Source: Salinibacterium sp. G-O1
Lineage (GTDB): Bacteria; Actinomycetota; Actinomycetes; Actinomycetales; Microbacteriaceae
Assembly: GCF_030063305.1 (NCBI RefSeq)
Contig: NZ_JASISV010000002.1
Location: forward strand, 1,008,764 to 1,072,763
Reading direction: 5' to 3'
DNA length: 64,000 bases
Of this stretch, positions 1 to 8,734 are shown in pieces. Position numbers and translations under genes: made by a program. Below the pieces are notes generated by a model. The model made no database searches and was not told the origin of the DNA. It worked only from the letters and a program-made list of their open reading frames with translations. The stretch's first letter is position 1. Every line of letters begins with the position of its first letter.

Positions 1-841
1 CATCCATGACGCGCACCTCACAGGTGCCACAGGTGCCTTCGCGGCAGCTCGACAGCACGAGCACTCCGGCCTCCTCAACGACGTCCAGGATGCTGCGCTC
101 GGGTGGCACCGTCAACTCGAGACCTGAGAAGGCGAGTTCGACCTCGAACGGCTCGGCGAGCATGGGCTCGCCCATGTCTTTGGGCTCGAACCGCTCGATC
201 TTCAGCTGCCGACCGGTCGCCGCGATCTCCACCGCCTCGATGAGGCGCGACGGACCGCAACAATACGTGGTCGTAAACGGCGGGAGATCGGTGAACAGCC
301 CGGAAAGGTCAAGACGGTCACCCTCGTCGGCGGCGTGGATCGTCACGTTGTTCGGGAATTTCTCAAGCAGCTCGTCGACCAGCGCCATCGTCGACCGCGA
401 CCGTCCCGCATATTCGAGCCTGAAGTCGACTCCCACAGCGGCCGCTGACGCAACCATTGCCGAGATCGGGGTGATTCCGATGCCGCCGGCGATGAACAGG
501 TAGCGGGTGCCCCGCTCCGGCACGAACTCAAAGTGGTTGCGCGGTCCGGCCACCCGAACCGTTGCTCCGACCACCAGTGAATCATGCACCCAGAGCGAGC
601 CTCCGCGTCCGTCAGGTTCGCGCAACACCCCGATACGCCAGGTGTTGCTGTCCGATATTCCGCACAGGGAATATTGGCGAGAATCTCCATCCGGAAGCAG
701 CACATCGATGTGCGCGCCGGGCTGCCATCGTGGCAAGGACAGCCCGGAAACCGATTCCAGATCGATCAATTCGATCTCGGCCGCGCCCCGAGTGCGTGCG
801 ACTACGACCATGTCGAAAGCTGAATCATCAAGTGCGTTCAT
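1..841 (-). CDS. Phthalate dioxygenase reductase/VanB-type oxidoreductase (3' end beyond window)
   Basis: The frame stays open to the window edge and gives 280 residues of a three-domain reductase that passes electrons from NAD(P)H through flavin to a 2Fe-2S centre, normally for a Rieske-type oxygenase. The flavin motif RQYSLCG lies near residue 55, the nucleotide-binding motif GGIGITP near 119, and the plant-type ferredoxin cysteines C266, C271 and C274 in CREGTCGTC near the C-terminus. The fourth cysteine would lie just past the edge. The start is the ATG at 841, with AGGAG about 14 bases upstream. The oxygenase partner is not visible and may lie left of the window. The gene is divergent from the amidohydrolase/ABC operon, so the two may share a promoter region and substrate. 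Family assignment is firm; the substrate is unknown. Confidence 0.9.
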   Translation of the reverse strand, partial: MNALDDSAFDMVVVARTRGAAEIELIDLESVSGLSLPRWQPGAHIDVLLPDGDSRQYSLCGISDSNTWRIGVLREPDGRGGSLWVHDSLVVGATVRVAGPRNHFEFVPERGTRYLFIAGGIGITPISAMVASAAAVGVDFRLEYAGRSRSTMALVDELLEKFPNNVTIHAADEGDRLDLSGLFTDLPPFTTTYCCGPSRLIEAVEIAATGRQLKIERFEPKDMGEPMLAEPFEVELAFSGLELTVPPERSILDVVEEAGVLVLSSCREGTCGTCEVRVMD

Positions 842-1134
842 GATTGGCGCGGGTTCTCCTGGACGACGAACAGCCGGTCGCCCGGGTAATCGGGCGCACA
901 CCACCGATGTGGGGTGTCGCCACCGTAATAGAGCGAATCGCCTTGGCGCAAAACGGAGGATCGCGATGGAACGACTGCAAGCCCGTCGAGTTAACACATG
1001 GAAATGGCCACGTCACACGATTGAAATGTGGCGACCGTAGATTCGCCTCTGTTGAGCAGATCAACATTCACGTGCAGCCAACCCGACGGTGTGGAGGGTG
1101 CACATTCGCCCGCATTCCCCGGAGACGACACCCC
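842..1134. other. Divergent intergenic region, no gene seen
   Basis: This 293-base gap separates the reverse reductase gene from the forward amidohydrolase operon and should hold promoters for both. An open frame runs through it in phase with the amidohydrolase, but its sequence does not look like protein of that family. I see no riboswitch core, including no thiamine-pyrophosphate box. A short GTTGA-N5-TCAAC dyad lies at 1051-1065 and could be an operator, but arms of five bases are weak evidence. Confidence 0.4.
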
Positions 1135-2388
1135 GTGACCACACTGCCTCGCCAGCTGTCCGTGCTGAGGAATGCCACGCTCCCCGATGGTTGCCTCGTT
1201 GATGTCGAGCTCATCGAAGATGTGGTTCGCACCGTTCGGCCAGCATCGGACTCCCCGTTGGTCGACGACTACGGCACCCTCGACCTCACCGGGTTCATGC
1301 TTCTTCCCGCACCGGCGGAACCACATGCTCACCTCGACAAGGCGCTCTCGTGGGATCTCATCAATCCTCCGGCCGGCGATCTTGGTCGCGCGATCGAATC
1401 ATGGCGCGCCTACTCCACCGTGATGACGGTGCAGAGCATCGCCGACCGGGCACGCGAGCAGGCGCTCACGATGTTGCGCAATGGAACCACCGCGGTGCGT
1501 TGCCACGTCGACATGCTCGTCGGGCCTGAGCCGCTGCGAGGCGTTGAGGCCCTGGTGCAGGTTCGGCGCGAACTGGCTGGCCTCATGGACATCGAGCTCG
1601 TCGCGCTTGCAGGCTCAGACGCTTCGGATGCCACGGTCGAAGCCGCCCTCGACCTCGGTGTTGACCTCGTCGGCGGTGCCCCGCATCTCGCGCCATCGCC
1701 GGGCGAAGACCTCCGGCGTCTGCTCGCGATCGCCGAGCGTCGCGGAGTCGGCGTCGACCTGCACACCGACGAGGGGCTCACCGGAGACCCGACGATCATC
1801 GAGTTCGCGAGGATCGTGCGCAACTGGACGGTTCCCGTTAGCGCAGGGCACTGTGTACGGCTCGGCACCCTTGAGGCTGCACAACTCGATGAGGTCATCA
1901 CCGAGATCCTGGCCAGTGACATCGGCATCATCAGCCTTCCCATCACGAACCTCTACCTTCAGGGCTGGGACCACCCGGTCTCGACGCCCCGCGGAATCAC
2001 CGCCCTGCGCAGCCTGCTCGACGCGGGTGTGCGGGTCGGGGCGGGAGCAGACAACGTACGCGACCCGTTCAACCCGGTCGGCCGAAGCGACGCGCTTGAG
2101 ACTGCGTCCCTTCTGGTCACTGCGGCGCACCTGTCGCTCGATGAGGCATACGCCGCCGTCTCGACCGGTGCACGGTCTGTCATGTCTTTGCCCAGGGCCG
2201 GCGTGAGTGTCGGCTCCCGTGCAGAGCTCATCGCCGTGCGCGGATCGACGATGTCTGAGGTCATCGCGACGGCCTCCCCCGACCGGTTCGTCATTCACGC
2301 CGGTCGTCTCGTGTCGCAATCACGGGTGCATTACGACGTGGCACCGGCCAACATCCCCGCGCTCGAACTACTCACAACATCGAATTGA
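1135..2388 (+). CDS. Cytosine-deaminase-like amidohydrolase
   Basis: A 417-residue metal-dependent hydrolase of the amidohydrolase superfamily, closest in motif pattern to CodA (cytosine deaminase) and relatives that deaminate or open cyclic amidines. Visible metal-site elements are HAH near residues 64-66, H210 followed by TDE, GHC at 238-240, and the ADNVRDPF segment near 305 that matches the CodA aspartate region. I chose the GTG at 1135 because it follows GGAG at a good distance and because residues upstream of it in the same frame look non-coding. It is first in an operon with an ABC importer and redox enzymes, so it probably acts in the cytosol on the imported compound. Cytosine, creatinine and other cyclic amidines are all possible; the sequence does not decide. 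Confidence 0.85.
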   Translation: MTTLPRQLSVLRNATLPDGCLVDVELIEDVVRTVRPASDSPLVDDYGTLDLTGFMLLPAPAEPHAHLDKALSWDLINPPAGDLGRAIESWRAYSTVMTVQSIADRAREQALTMLRNGTTAVRCHVDMLVGPEPLRGVEALVQVRRELAGLMDIELVALAGSDASDATVEAALDLGVDLVGGAPHLAPSPGEDLRRLLAIAERRGVGVDLHTDEGLTGDPTIIEFARIVRNWTVPVSAGHCVRLGTLEAAQLDEVITEILASDIGIISLPITNLYLQGWDHPVSTPRGITALRSLLDAGVRVGAGADNVRDPFNPVGRSDALETASLLVTAAHLSLDEAYAAVSTGARSVMSLPRAGVSVGSRAELIAVRGSTMSEVIATASPDRFVIHAGRLVSQSRVHYDVAPANIPALELLTTSN

Positions 2389-2401
2389 GGTGACAACGCA
2401 C

Positions 2402-3184
2402 ATGTCTTCAGCAACCATGATTGCCCGCGACACGAGGTCAACGTCCGAATCGACAACGCTTCTCGACTTTCGCGACGTGGCAATGACATTCCCGGATGGC
2501 ACGGTGGCGCTTTCTGGCGTCGACCTCACCGTCAAGCGCGGAGAGTTCGTCACGGTCGTCGGCCCCTCAGGTTGTGGCAAGTCAACCCTGCTGCGCATCG
2601 CTTCGGGCCTGGAGAAGTCCTCTCACGGCACCGTCGACCTCGCGACAGACCGCATCGGCTACGTGTTCCAAGATGCAACGCTGCTGCCATGGCGTTCGGT
2701 GCAGGCCAACGTCGAACTGCTCGCCGAACTGCATGGCACGCCCAAGGCCGCTCGCGCAGCCAAGGCGAAAGAAGCCATCGACCTCGTCGGCCTGACCGGT
2801 TTCGAGAAACACCTACCCAAAGCGCTCTCGGGCGGGATGAAGATGCGCACCTCGCTCGCTCGCTCACTCACCCTTGACCCCGAAATCTTCCTCTTCGACG
2901 AACCGTTCGGCGCGCTCGACGAGATCACCCGCGAGCGGCTGAACGACGAGTTGCTGAGGCTGTTCGCCGAGAAGCAGTTCGCCGGGCTGTTCATCACCCA
3001 CTCGGTGTCTGAGGCGGTCTACCTCTCAACCAAGGTGATCGTCATGTCGGGTCGCCCCGGAAAGATCGTCGGCAGCTTCGATGTGCCCTTCGACCTGCCG
3101 CGCGACCCCGAAATTCGTTTCACCCCCGAATTCGCCGCACTCGTCGGCGAGGTTTCACACGCACTCAGGGAGGCGCACTCGTGA
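2402..3184 (+). CDS. NMT1/SsuB-type ABC importer ATP-binding protein
   Basis: A 260-residue ATPase of the nitrate/sulfonate/taurine/pyrimidine importer group, working on the cytosolic face of the membrane with the next gene's permease. Walker A GPSGCGKST is near residues 54-62, the Q-loop VFQD near 88-91, the signature LSGGM near 142-146 and Walker B FLFDEP near 163-168. The ATG at 2402 is preceded by GAGGTG, which overlaps the end of the amidohydrolase region; upstream in-frame residues look spurious. It shares a GTGA overlap with the permease, so the two are translationally coupled. The family is clear; the substrate is not fixed by the ATPase. Confidence 0.9.
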   Translation: MSSATMIARDTRSTSESTTLLDFRDVAMTFPDGTVALSGVDLTVKRGEFVTVVGPSGCGKSTLLRIASGLEKSSHGTVDLATDRIGYVFQDATLLPWRSVQANVELLAELHGTPKAARAAKAKEAIDLVGLTGFEKHLPKALSGGMKMRTSLARSLTLDPEIFLFDEPFGALDEITRERLNDELLRLFAEKQFAGLFITHSVSEAVYLSTKVIVMSGRPGKIVGSFDVPFDLPRDPEIRFTPEFAALVGEVSHALREAHS

Positions 3185-4020
3185 CCGACGACGTGACAGG
3201 CACAACGTCCATTGCTGTGCGCCGAACGCGCAGCACCAACGGAGGGGCGAAGTTCGGCGTGTGGGCTCCCCCCATCCTCGTTGCCATTGTCGTGATCGCT
3301 GTCTGGTATCTGATCAGCTCAATGCTGGGTAAGAAGAACTTCCTGCTGCCGCCGCCACACGAGGTGGTAGCCAAGGGTTTCCTCAACCCGGAGACGGCGT
3401 CCGATATCGTCACCGCCCTCGGTCGTTCCGCCCTCGTTGCGCTGGTGGGCCTGGCCATCGCCATCGTGATCGGCGTCGTGTGGGCCATCGCCATGTCGCA
3501 GGCGAAGTGGATCGAGCGCTCGCTCTTCCCCTACGCGGTCATCCTGCAGACCATCCCGATCCTCGCCCTCGTGCCGCTCATCGGCTTCTGGTTCGGTTTC
3601 GAGTTCTTCTCCCGAGTGGTCGTCTGCGTCATGATCGCGCTCTTCCCGATGGTGTCGAACACTCTCTTTGGCCTGCAGTCGGTGGCGCTGTCGCAGCGTG
3701 AACTCTTCAAACTCCAGCACGCCTCCCGCTGGACAATCCTCACCAAGCTCGACCTCCCGACCGCACTTCCCGCCATCTTCGCCGGAATGCGCATCTCGGC
3801 GGGCCTTGCCGTGGTGGGCGCCATCGTTGGTGACTTCTTCTTCCGCCGCGGCACTCCCGGTATTGGGGCGCTGCTGAACAACTACACCTCGAGGCTGCAG
3901 GGCGCCGAATTGCTCGCGGCAATCATCGCCGCATCCCTTTTCGGGGTCGCGATCTTCGCGGTCTTCGGCCTGCTCGGCAAGCTCGCCGTCGGCCGCTGGT
4001 ACGACTTCGGCCAGAAGTAG
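3181..4020 (+). CDS. NMT1/SsuC-type ABC importer permease
   Basis: A 279-residue inner-membrane permease starting at a GTG that overlaps the ATPase stop. The first 35 or so residues are hydrophilic, followed by about six hydrophobic segments. The coupling-loop region reads LSQRELFKLQHASR, followed by LPTALPAIFAGMRI, typical of BPD-type permeases of the taurine/nitrate/ThiX group. It should form a dimer with two copies of the upstream ATPase and receive substrate from the lipoprotein encoded 67 bases downstream. Confidence 0.9.
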   Translation: MTDDVTGTTSIAVRRTRSTNGGAKFGVWAPPILVAIVVIAVWYLISSMLGKKNFLLPPPHEVVAKGFLNPETASDIVTALGRSALVALVGLAIAIVIGVVWAIAMSQAKWIERSLFPYAVILQTIPILALVPLIGFWFGFEFFSRVVVCVMIALFPMVSNTLFGLQSVALSQRELFKLQHASRWTILTKLDLPTALPAIFAGMRISAGLAVVGAIVGDFFFRRGTPGIGALLNNYTSRLQGAELLAAIIAASLFGVAIFAVFGLLGKLAVGRWYDFGQK

Positions 4021-4087
4021 CCGACTCACCCTGTCTAACCCGTTCACCCTGCACCCAACACAGCAGCAACAACTGAAGGAGACGAAC

Positions 4088-5269
4088 ATGCACATCACCC
4101 GTTCCCGCACCACATTGGCCGCGGCCATGACGGTAGCCACCGTCGTGACGCTCAGCGCCTGCAGCGCCGGCACCCAGAGCGGCGATGCCCCCGTCACCGA
4201 TCTCGCCATTGGCTCGGTCAACCTCGCTGCGGCAGGATGCCCGGCCAACATCGTGATCCAGACAGACTGGAACCCCGAGGCTGAACACGCTCACCTCTAT
4301 GAGTTGCTTGGCGCCGACTACACCGTTAACTCCGACCAGAAGTCGGTCTCCGGCCCCCTGATGGCCACGGGAGAGTACACCGGAGTGAACGTGGAGGTGC
4401 GGTCGGGCGGACCCGCCATCGGATACGCCACGGTCACCAGCCAGATGTACTCGGATGACGACATCACCCTGGGATACGTCAGCACCGATGAGGCAATCCA
4501 GTTGTCGGCAGACTTCCCGACCGTGGGAGTGTTCGCCCCGCTCGACAAGACCCCGCAGATGCTCATGTGGGATCCGTCCACCTACCCGGACGTGACCGAC
4601 ATCGCGAGCCTCGGCACCGCACTTGCGGGCGACGGCGGAGTGGTTCGCTACTTCGGCGGCGCTGCATACATGGAATACCTGATGAGCGATGGCCAGCTCG
4701 ACGCGAGCGTCGTCGACGGAAGCTACGACGGCAGCCCCGCGAACTTCGTGGCAGCAGGCGGTAAGGATGCACAGCAGGGCTTCGGTTCCGCCGAGCCGTA
4801 CGTCTACCTGAACGATGTCGCCGACTGGTCCAAGCCAGTCGCCTACGACTACATCTCCGCCGCTGGCTGGGACATCTACTCCTCCGCTGTCTCGGTCCGT
4901 GCCGCAGACTTCGAGGAGATGACGCCGTGCCTCACCGCACTGGTGCCAGTGCTGCAGCAGGCCGAGGTCGACTACTTCACAGACCCCACCGCGACCAACG
5001 CACTCGTTCTCGACCTCGTCGACCAGTTCGACACCGGATGGGTCTACTCGCAGGGCGTTGCTGATTACTCGGTCACCACCATGATCGACGATGGGTTGGT
5101 CGGAAACGGCCCGAACGACACGCTCGGAGACTTCGACGAGACCCGCATGTCGGACTTTCTCGAACTCGCGATCCCGGTGTTTGAGGGGATCGGCAATGTT
5201 CCGGCTGCTGGTCTGGTCGCCACAGATATCTACACCAACGAGTTCATCGACCCGGCGATCGGCCTCTAG
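4088..5269 (+). CDS. NMT1/THI5-like ABC substrate-binding lipoprotein
   Basis: A 393-residue exported binding protein. A short positive N-terminus and hydrophobic core end in a lipobox LSAC with the lipidated cysteine at residue 25. The body resembles the NMT1/THI5-like binding-protein fold (the ThiY, SsuA and TauA group), which binds small nitrogen or sulfur heterocycles and sulfonates outside the membrane. A clear GAAGGAGA ribosome site precedes the ATG. With a deaminase-like enzyme at the front of the operon and a creatininase-family enzyme at the end, a small N-heterocycle is the best guess for the ligand. That is inference; no ligand residue can be named from sequence alone. Confidence 0.85.
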   Translation: MHITRSRTTLAAAMTVATVVTLSACSAGTQSGDAPVTDLAIGSVNLAAAGCPANIVIQTDWNPEAEHAHLYELLGADYTVNSDQKSVSGPLMATGEYTGVNVEVRSGGPAIGYATVTSQMYSDDDITLGYVSTDEAIQLSADFPTVGVFAPLDKTPQMLMWDPSTYPDVTDIASLGTALAGDGGVVRYFGGAAYMEYLMSDGQLDASVVDGSYDGSPANFVAAGGKDAQQGFGSAEPYVYLNDVADWSKPVAYDYISAAGWDIYSSAVSVRAADFEEMTPCLTALVPVLQQAEVDYFTDPTATNALVLDLVDQFDTGWVYSQGVADYSVTTMIDDGLVGNGPNDTLGDFDETRMSDFLELAIPVFEGIGNVPAAGLVATDIYTNEFIDPAIGL

Positions 5270-5295
5270 GCCCCGAGCCTCGATCTGAGAACCGA

Positions 5296-6057
5296 ATGAT
5301 GACCCCGCCAGTGACCCCCACACAGCGCCTCAGCGGCAAACGTGTCATCGTCACTGGCGGGGCTCGCGGTATCGGTGGCGAAATCGCCAGCCGCTTCGCC
5401 GGCGAAGGCGCCACCGTCGCCATCCTCGACAGGCTGGTGGACGACGGCACCACACGTGCCGCCTCAATCGGCGGAACTTTTCACGGGATCGACCTGCTCG
5501 ACCCCGTCGCCACAGCGGCCGTGACACAGTCGGCCATCACCGCGCTGGGCGGCGTCGATGTGCTCGTCAACAGCGCAGGCATCCTGCGCTTCACACCGCT
5601 GCTCGACCTGACCGTGCAGGACTGGAACGAGACCTTCTCGATCAACACCAGGGCGATGCTGACCACCATGCAGGTGTGCGTCCGCTCGATGATCGCCGCC
5701 GGTCACGGTGGCAAGATCGTCAACCTGGCGAGCATGGCCGCCAAGAAGGGTGGCGCCGGTGAGGGCGCGTATCCGGCATCGAAAGCAGCAGTCGTCGGGC
5801 TGACCCGGCAGGCTGCACTCGAATGGGGCTGCCACGGGATCACGGCAAACTCGCTGTGCCCCGGTTACATCCTGACCGACATGGGCGCGGCGACCCGCAC
5901 CCAGGACGACATCGACACCTGGTCAACATATTCACCACTGGGTCGACTCGGGCAGGCACAGGATGTCGCAGCCGTCGCACTTTTTCTCGCGTCATCCGAC
6001 GCCGACTATCTCACCGGCCAGGCGGTCAACGTCACCGGCGGGATGGTCATGCACTGA
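5296..6057 (+). CDS. Short-chain dehydrogenase/reductase (SDR)
   Basis: A 253-residue classical SDR. The cofactor glycine motif TGGARGIG is at residues 20-27, NSAG at 92-95, and the catalytic Asn-Ser-Tyr-Lys set is visible as N117, S146, Y159 and K163 (YPASK). It should oxidise an alcohol or reduce a ketone with NAD(P). It lies 26 bases after the binding-protein gene and 38 before the FAD oxidase, so it is probably in the same transcript and acts on an intermediate of the imported compound. The substrate cannot be inferred. Confidence 0.9.
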   Translation: MMTPPVTPTQRLSGKRVIVTGGARGIGGEIASRFAGEGATVAILDRLVDDGTTRAASIGGTFHGIDLLDPVATAAVTQSAITALGGVDVLVNSAGILRFTPLLDLTVQDWNETFSINTRAMLTTMQVCVRSMIAAGHGGKIVNLASMAAKKGGAGEGAYPASKAAVVGLTRQAALEWGCHGITANSLCPGYILTDMGAATRTQDDIDTWSTYSPLGRLGQAQDVAAVALFLASSDADYLTGQAVNVTGGMVMH

Positions 6058-6095
6058 ATCTCCCCCTCGTACCAAAAGGAACACAGGACCCACCG

Positions 6096-7409
6096 ATGAC
6101 CTCCCACGCCGAACTTCACGTCGAACTTCTCGATCTTCTGGGCGAGAAGGGTGTGAGCGTCGAACTCGCCGCCCGCGAGCGCGCCTCCATCGACGGCTCG
6201 CGCATGTCGCCGGTGATCAGCGAATTGCTGCCGCTCGGACTCGCCGACCTCGTTGCGTACCCGGCGAGCGCCGACGAGATCGCGGCAACGATCGCCGCCT
6301 CCGTGCGCCACGGTGTGCCCATCACCCCTCGCGGAAAGGGCACAGGAAACTACGGCCAGGCGATCCCAATGTCTGGCGGGCTCGTGCTCGACATGAGCCG
6401 CGCTCGCGCCATCGTCGAGGTCGGCGATGGTTTCATCACCGCGGAGGCCGGCGCAACCATGGTGTCGCTCGAGCTCGCAGCGAACAAGGCCGGCCAGCAA
6501 ATTCTGATGTACCCGTCGACCGCACAATCGTCGCTCGGCGGCTTCATCTCGGGCGGTTCAGGCGGCACGGGGTCGATAAAGCACGGGATGCTGCACCACG
6601 GCTTCGTGCGTGCTCTCGACGTCGTGCACGCCATGCCGGACGCCGAGCTGCTACACGTCGACGGCCAAGCCGCCGAGCCGTACATCCACAACTACGGAAC
6701 CGCCGGGATCATCGCGCGCGCCACCGTCGCACTTGAGCCGCTGCAGGAATGGCAGGGATTCTTCGCCAGCTTCGACACTTTCGAGCAGGCACTGTCGGTA
6801 ATCCGTCCGTTCGCCGACCTCGAGCCGACACCGCGGCTGGTGTCTGCAGACATGGCCACTCTGGCCAACGCGCTTCCGGCCGATCCCGGGATCCCCACTG
6901 ACCGGGCGTCGCTGCGGGCAATCCTGGATGTGGCATCCATCGATGCCGCCCGAAAACTCGTCGAAGATGCGGGGGGACGCGTCGACGACGTTCGCGAAGG
7001 CGCGCAGACGTCGATGAAGATCAGCATGATGAGCTACAACCACCCGATCGAATGGCTTCAGAAGTCCTACCCCAACACTTACTTCCACGTGGAGGTCGCT
7101 GGCGACGCCCTGATCGACCGCATCGACGAAGTGCACGCCGTGTACCCGGGAGGAATGCTGCACATCGAAGCGCAGAAGGGTCGCCCGATCGGCATGCTCG
7201 CCGGTGAATACCGCTCGGCCGATGAGGTCGTGGCGGGGTTCGAACGGCTCACCGCTCTCGGCGTCGGATTTCACAATCCGCACCAGTGGAACGTCGACTA
7301 CGAGCCTGAGCGCACAGCGCAGACTGCGGCATTCACGGACCCGGATGGTCTGCTCAATCCCGGAAAGCTTCAGGCGAAGCCACTCGTCTCGACCGGGAGC
7401 CAGGCATGA
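6096..7409 (+). CDS. FAD-linked oxidase (PCMH/FAD_binding_4 family)
   Basis: A 437-residue flavoprotein related to glycolate oxidase GlcD and D-lactate dehydrogenases. The N-terminal FAD-binding domain shows PRGKGTGNYGQ near residue 78 and the GGFISGGSGGTGS segment near 150. The C-terminal half is divergent, as is usual for substrate caps. The ATG at 6096 is used because the coding frame upstream overlaps the SDR gene and looks like its shadow. The stop overlaps the start of the next gene by four bases (ATGA). It likely oxidises a hydroxy acid produced by the preceding enzymes. Confidence 0.85.
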   Translation: MTSHAELHVELLDLLGEKGVSVELAARERASIDGSRMSPVISELLPLGLADLVAYPASADEIAATIAASVRHGVPITPRGKGTGNYGQAIPMSGGLVLDMSRARAIVEVGDGFITAEAGATMVSLELAANKAGQQILMYPSTAQSSLGGFISGGSGGTGSIKHGMLHHGFVRALDVVHAMPDAELLHVDGQAAEPYIHNYGTAGIIARATVALEPLQEWQGFFASFDTFEQALSVIRPFADLEPTPRLVSADMATLANALPADPGIPTDRASLRAILDVASIDAARKLVEDAGGRVDDVREGAQTSMKISMMSYNHPIEWLQKSYPNTYFHVEVAGDALIDRIDEVHAVYPGGMLHIEAQKGRPIGMLAGEYRSADEVVAGFERLTALGVGFHNPHQWNVDYEPERTAQTAAFTDPDGLLNPGKLQAKPLVSTGSQA

Positions 7410-8176
7410 GCGCGCGCGAACTCGCGGAGCTCTCGGGCCCGGCTGCGGCATCCATTCTCACGGCAGATTCGATCATCGTGCTGCCCACCGGCGCCATCGA
7501 GCATCATGGGCCGCACCTGCCGCTCGCCACCGACCTGATCATGGCCGACCTCCTATCGTCGAAGGTGGTGGATGCGGCAGTCGCCTCCGGCCTCGACGTC
7601 TGGAGGCTCGCGCCCCTCGCCTACACGAAGTCGAACGAACACCACTGGGCCGTCGGCACCGTGTGGATTAGCTGGGACACCATGATGCGAACCCTGCTTG
7701 ACATCGGCGAGTCGATCGCGGCCACCCCGGCAAAGACCCTTGTGTTCTACAACGGGCACGGCGGAAACACGGCCCTGCTGATGGTGGCGCTGCGCGAACT
7801 GCACATCAAGTACGGGCTGCGCACCTTCCTCATGGGCGCCGCGGTGGCCGCGGGCGACGGCGTCAACGGACCAGACGAGCGCGGCTTCGGCATCCACGGC
7901 GGTCACGCGGAGACGTCTATCGTGATGGCGCTCCGGCCGGAACTGGTCGACCTTTCGCTCGCGGAACGCTGGGTTCCTGACCAACTCGCCGACTTCAAGC
8001 ACATCAAATTCAATGGGGGCGCGGTCGCTTTCGGCTGGGCCTCGGACGACTTCGGGCCATCGGGAGTCATCGGAGACGCCACGGGCGCCAACGCGGCCTG
8101 GGGCGCCGAGCTGGTGGAGCGCTCCATCGACAAGGGAGTCGCCGAGCTTTCCGAGATCGCCAGGTTCAACAAGTGA
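7406..8176 (+). CDS. Creatininase-family amidohydrolase
   Basis: A 256-residue member of the creatininase family, dinuclear metal enzymes that open cyclic amides such as creatinine. Metal ligands are visible in EHHGPH at residues 32-37 with D43, NGHGGN at 116-121 and HGGHAE at 164-169, all in the family order. It is coupled by ATGA to the FAD oxidase and by GTGA to the next gene. The family also contains enzymes for folate/flavin precursors and inositol derivatives, so the name describes fold and chemistry, not a proven creatinine substrate. The CodA-like gene at the other end of the operon makes a cyclic nitrogen compound plausible. Confidence 0.87.
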   Translation: MSARELAELSGPAAASILTADSIIVLPTGAIEHHGPHLPLATDLIMADLLSSKVVDAAVASGLDVWRLAPLAYTKSNEHHWAVGTVWISWDTMMRTLLDIGESIAATPAKTLVFYNGHGGNTALLMVALRELHIKYGLRTFLMGAAVAAGDGVNGPDERGFGIHGGHAETSIVMALRPELVDLSLAERWVPDQLADFKHIKFNGGAVAFGWASDDFGPSGVIGDATGANAAWGAELVERSIDKGVAELSEIARFNK

Positions 8177-8718
8177 CATTTCCGCTACTCGACGAGTGGC
8201 TGCCGGCGAACGAAAGTCCGGAGCGCCCGCAGATGATCCTGTCTACGGTTTCTGCGGCAGGATCACCGGATGCGCGCACCGTACTGCTGAGCGAATTCGA
8301 CGATCAGGGTCTCTACTTCCACACCGACTCGCGATCGCGGAAGGTTGCGGACATTTCGGCGAATCCCGCCGTGGCGCTCACCTTCCTCTGGCCCGGATTC
8401 ACGCGGCAGCTTGTCGTGCAGGGCGTGGCCGAGGTTGCCCCGCCGCTTGAGCTCGCCGCGGCGTTTGCGGCCCGCTCCCCCTACCTGAAACAGCTCGCGT
8501 GGCTGAACTCGCGCGAGTTCGCCCAACTTCCCCTGGACGAGCGACGCGCGCAATGGGCATCCTTCGAGCTGCCCGACACGCCGCCGACCACCTGGATCGG
8601 GTTCGTCGTGAAGCCCTCGCGCCTCACGTTCTGGAGCAGCGATCCCGAGACCGCCTCCCGTCGCGAGGAGTTCACGCTCGTCGACGGGAGCTGGGTGTCG
8701 AGTTACCTCGCCGGCTGA
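8173..8718 (+). CDS. Pyridoxamine-5'-phosphate-oxidase-like flavoprotein
   Basis: A 181-residue split-barrel protein of the PNPOx family. The segment RTVLLSEFD, SRSRKVADI and the TTWIGFVVKPSRLTFW stretch align with the PdxH pattern, but the C-terminal arginine/histidine substrate motif of true PdxH is missing. A separate gene at 53656 carries the full PdxH motif, so this one is probably a paralogue with another role, perhaps FMN-dependent reduction of a pathway intermediate. The GTG start overlaps the creatininase stop (GTGA), making it the last gene of the operon. Confidence 0.75.
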   Translation: MTFPLLDEWLPANESPERPQMILSTVSAAGSPDARTVLLSEFDDQGLYFHTDSRSRKVADISANPAVALTFLWPGFTRQLVVQGVAEVAPPLELAAAFAARSPYLKQLAWLNSREFAQLPLDERRAQWASFELPDTPPTTWIGFVVKPSRLTFWSSDPETASRREEFTLVDGSWVSSYLAG

Positions 8719-8734
8719 CAGCTAGCCACTCCCG

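Noticed and set aside
1051..1065. GTTGA-N5-TCAAC as a regulator site
   Set aside because: Five-base arms occur easily by chance in 300 bases; nothing else supports it.
844..1134. N-terminal extension of the amidohydrolase by 97 residues
   Set aside because: The translated extension is rich in Arg, Cys and Pro without family resemblance, while a GTG at 1135 has a good ribosome site and starts just before the conserved part.
842..1134. Thiamine-pyrophosphate or purine riboswitch before the NMT1-type ABC operon
   Set aside because: I looked because THI5-like binding proteins often carry one, but the conserved core words are absent.
3923..5323. Long reverse frame (466 codons) opposite the binding-protein gene
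   Set aside because: It is the mirror frame of a high-GC coding region; the forward gene has a lipobox and ribosome site, and the reverse product has no recognisable motifs.
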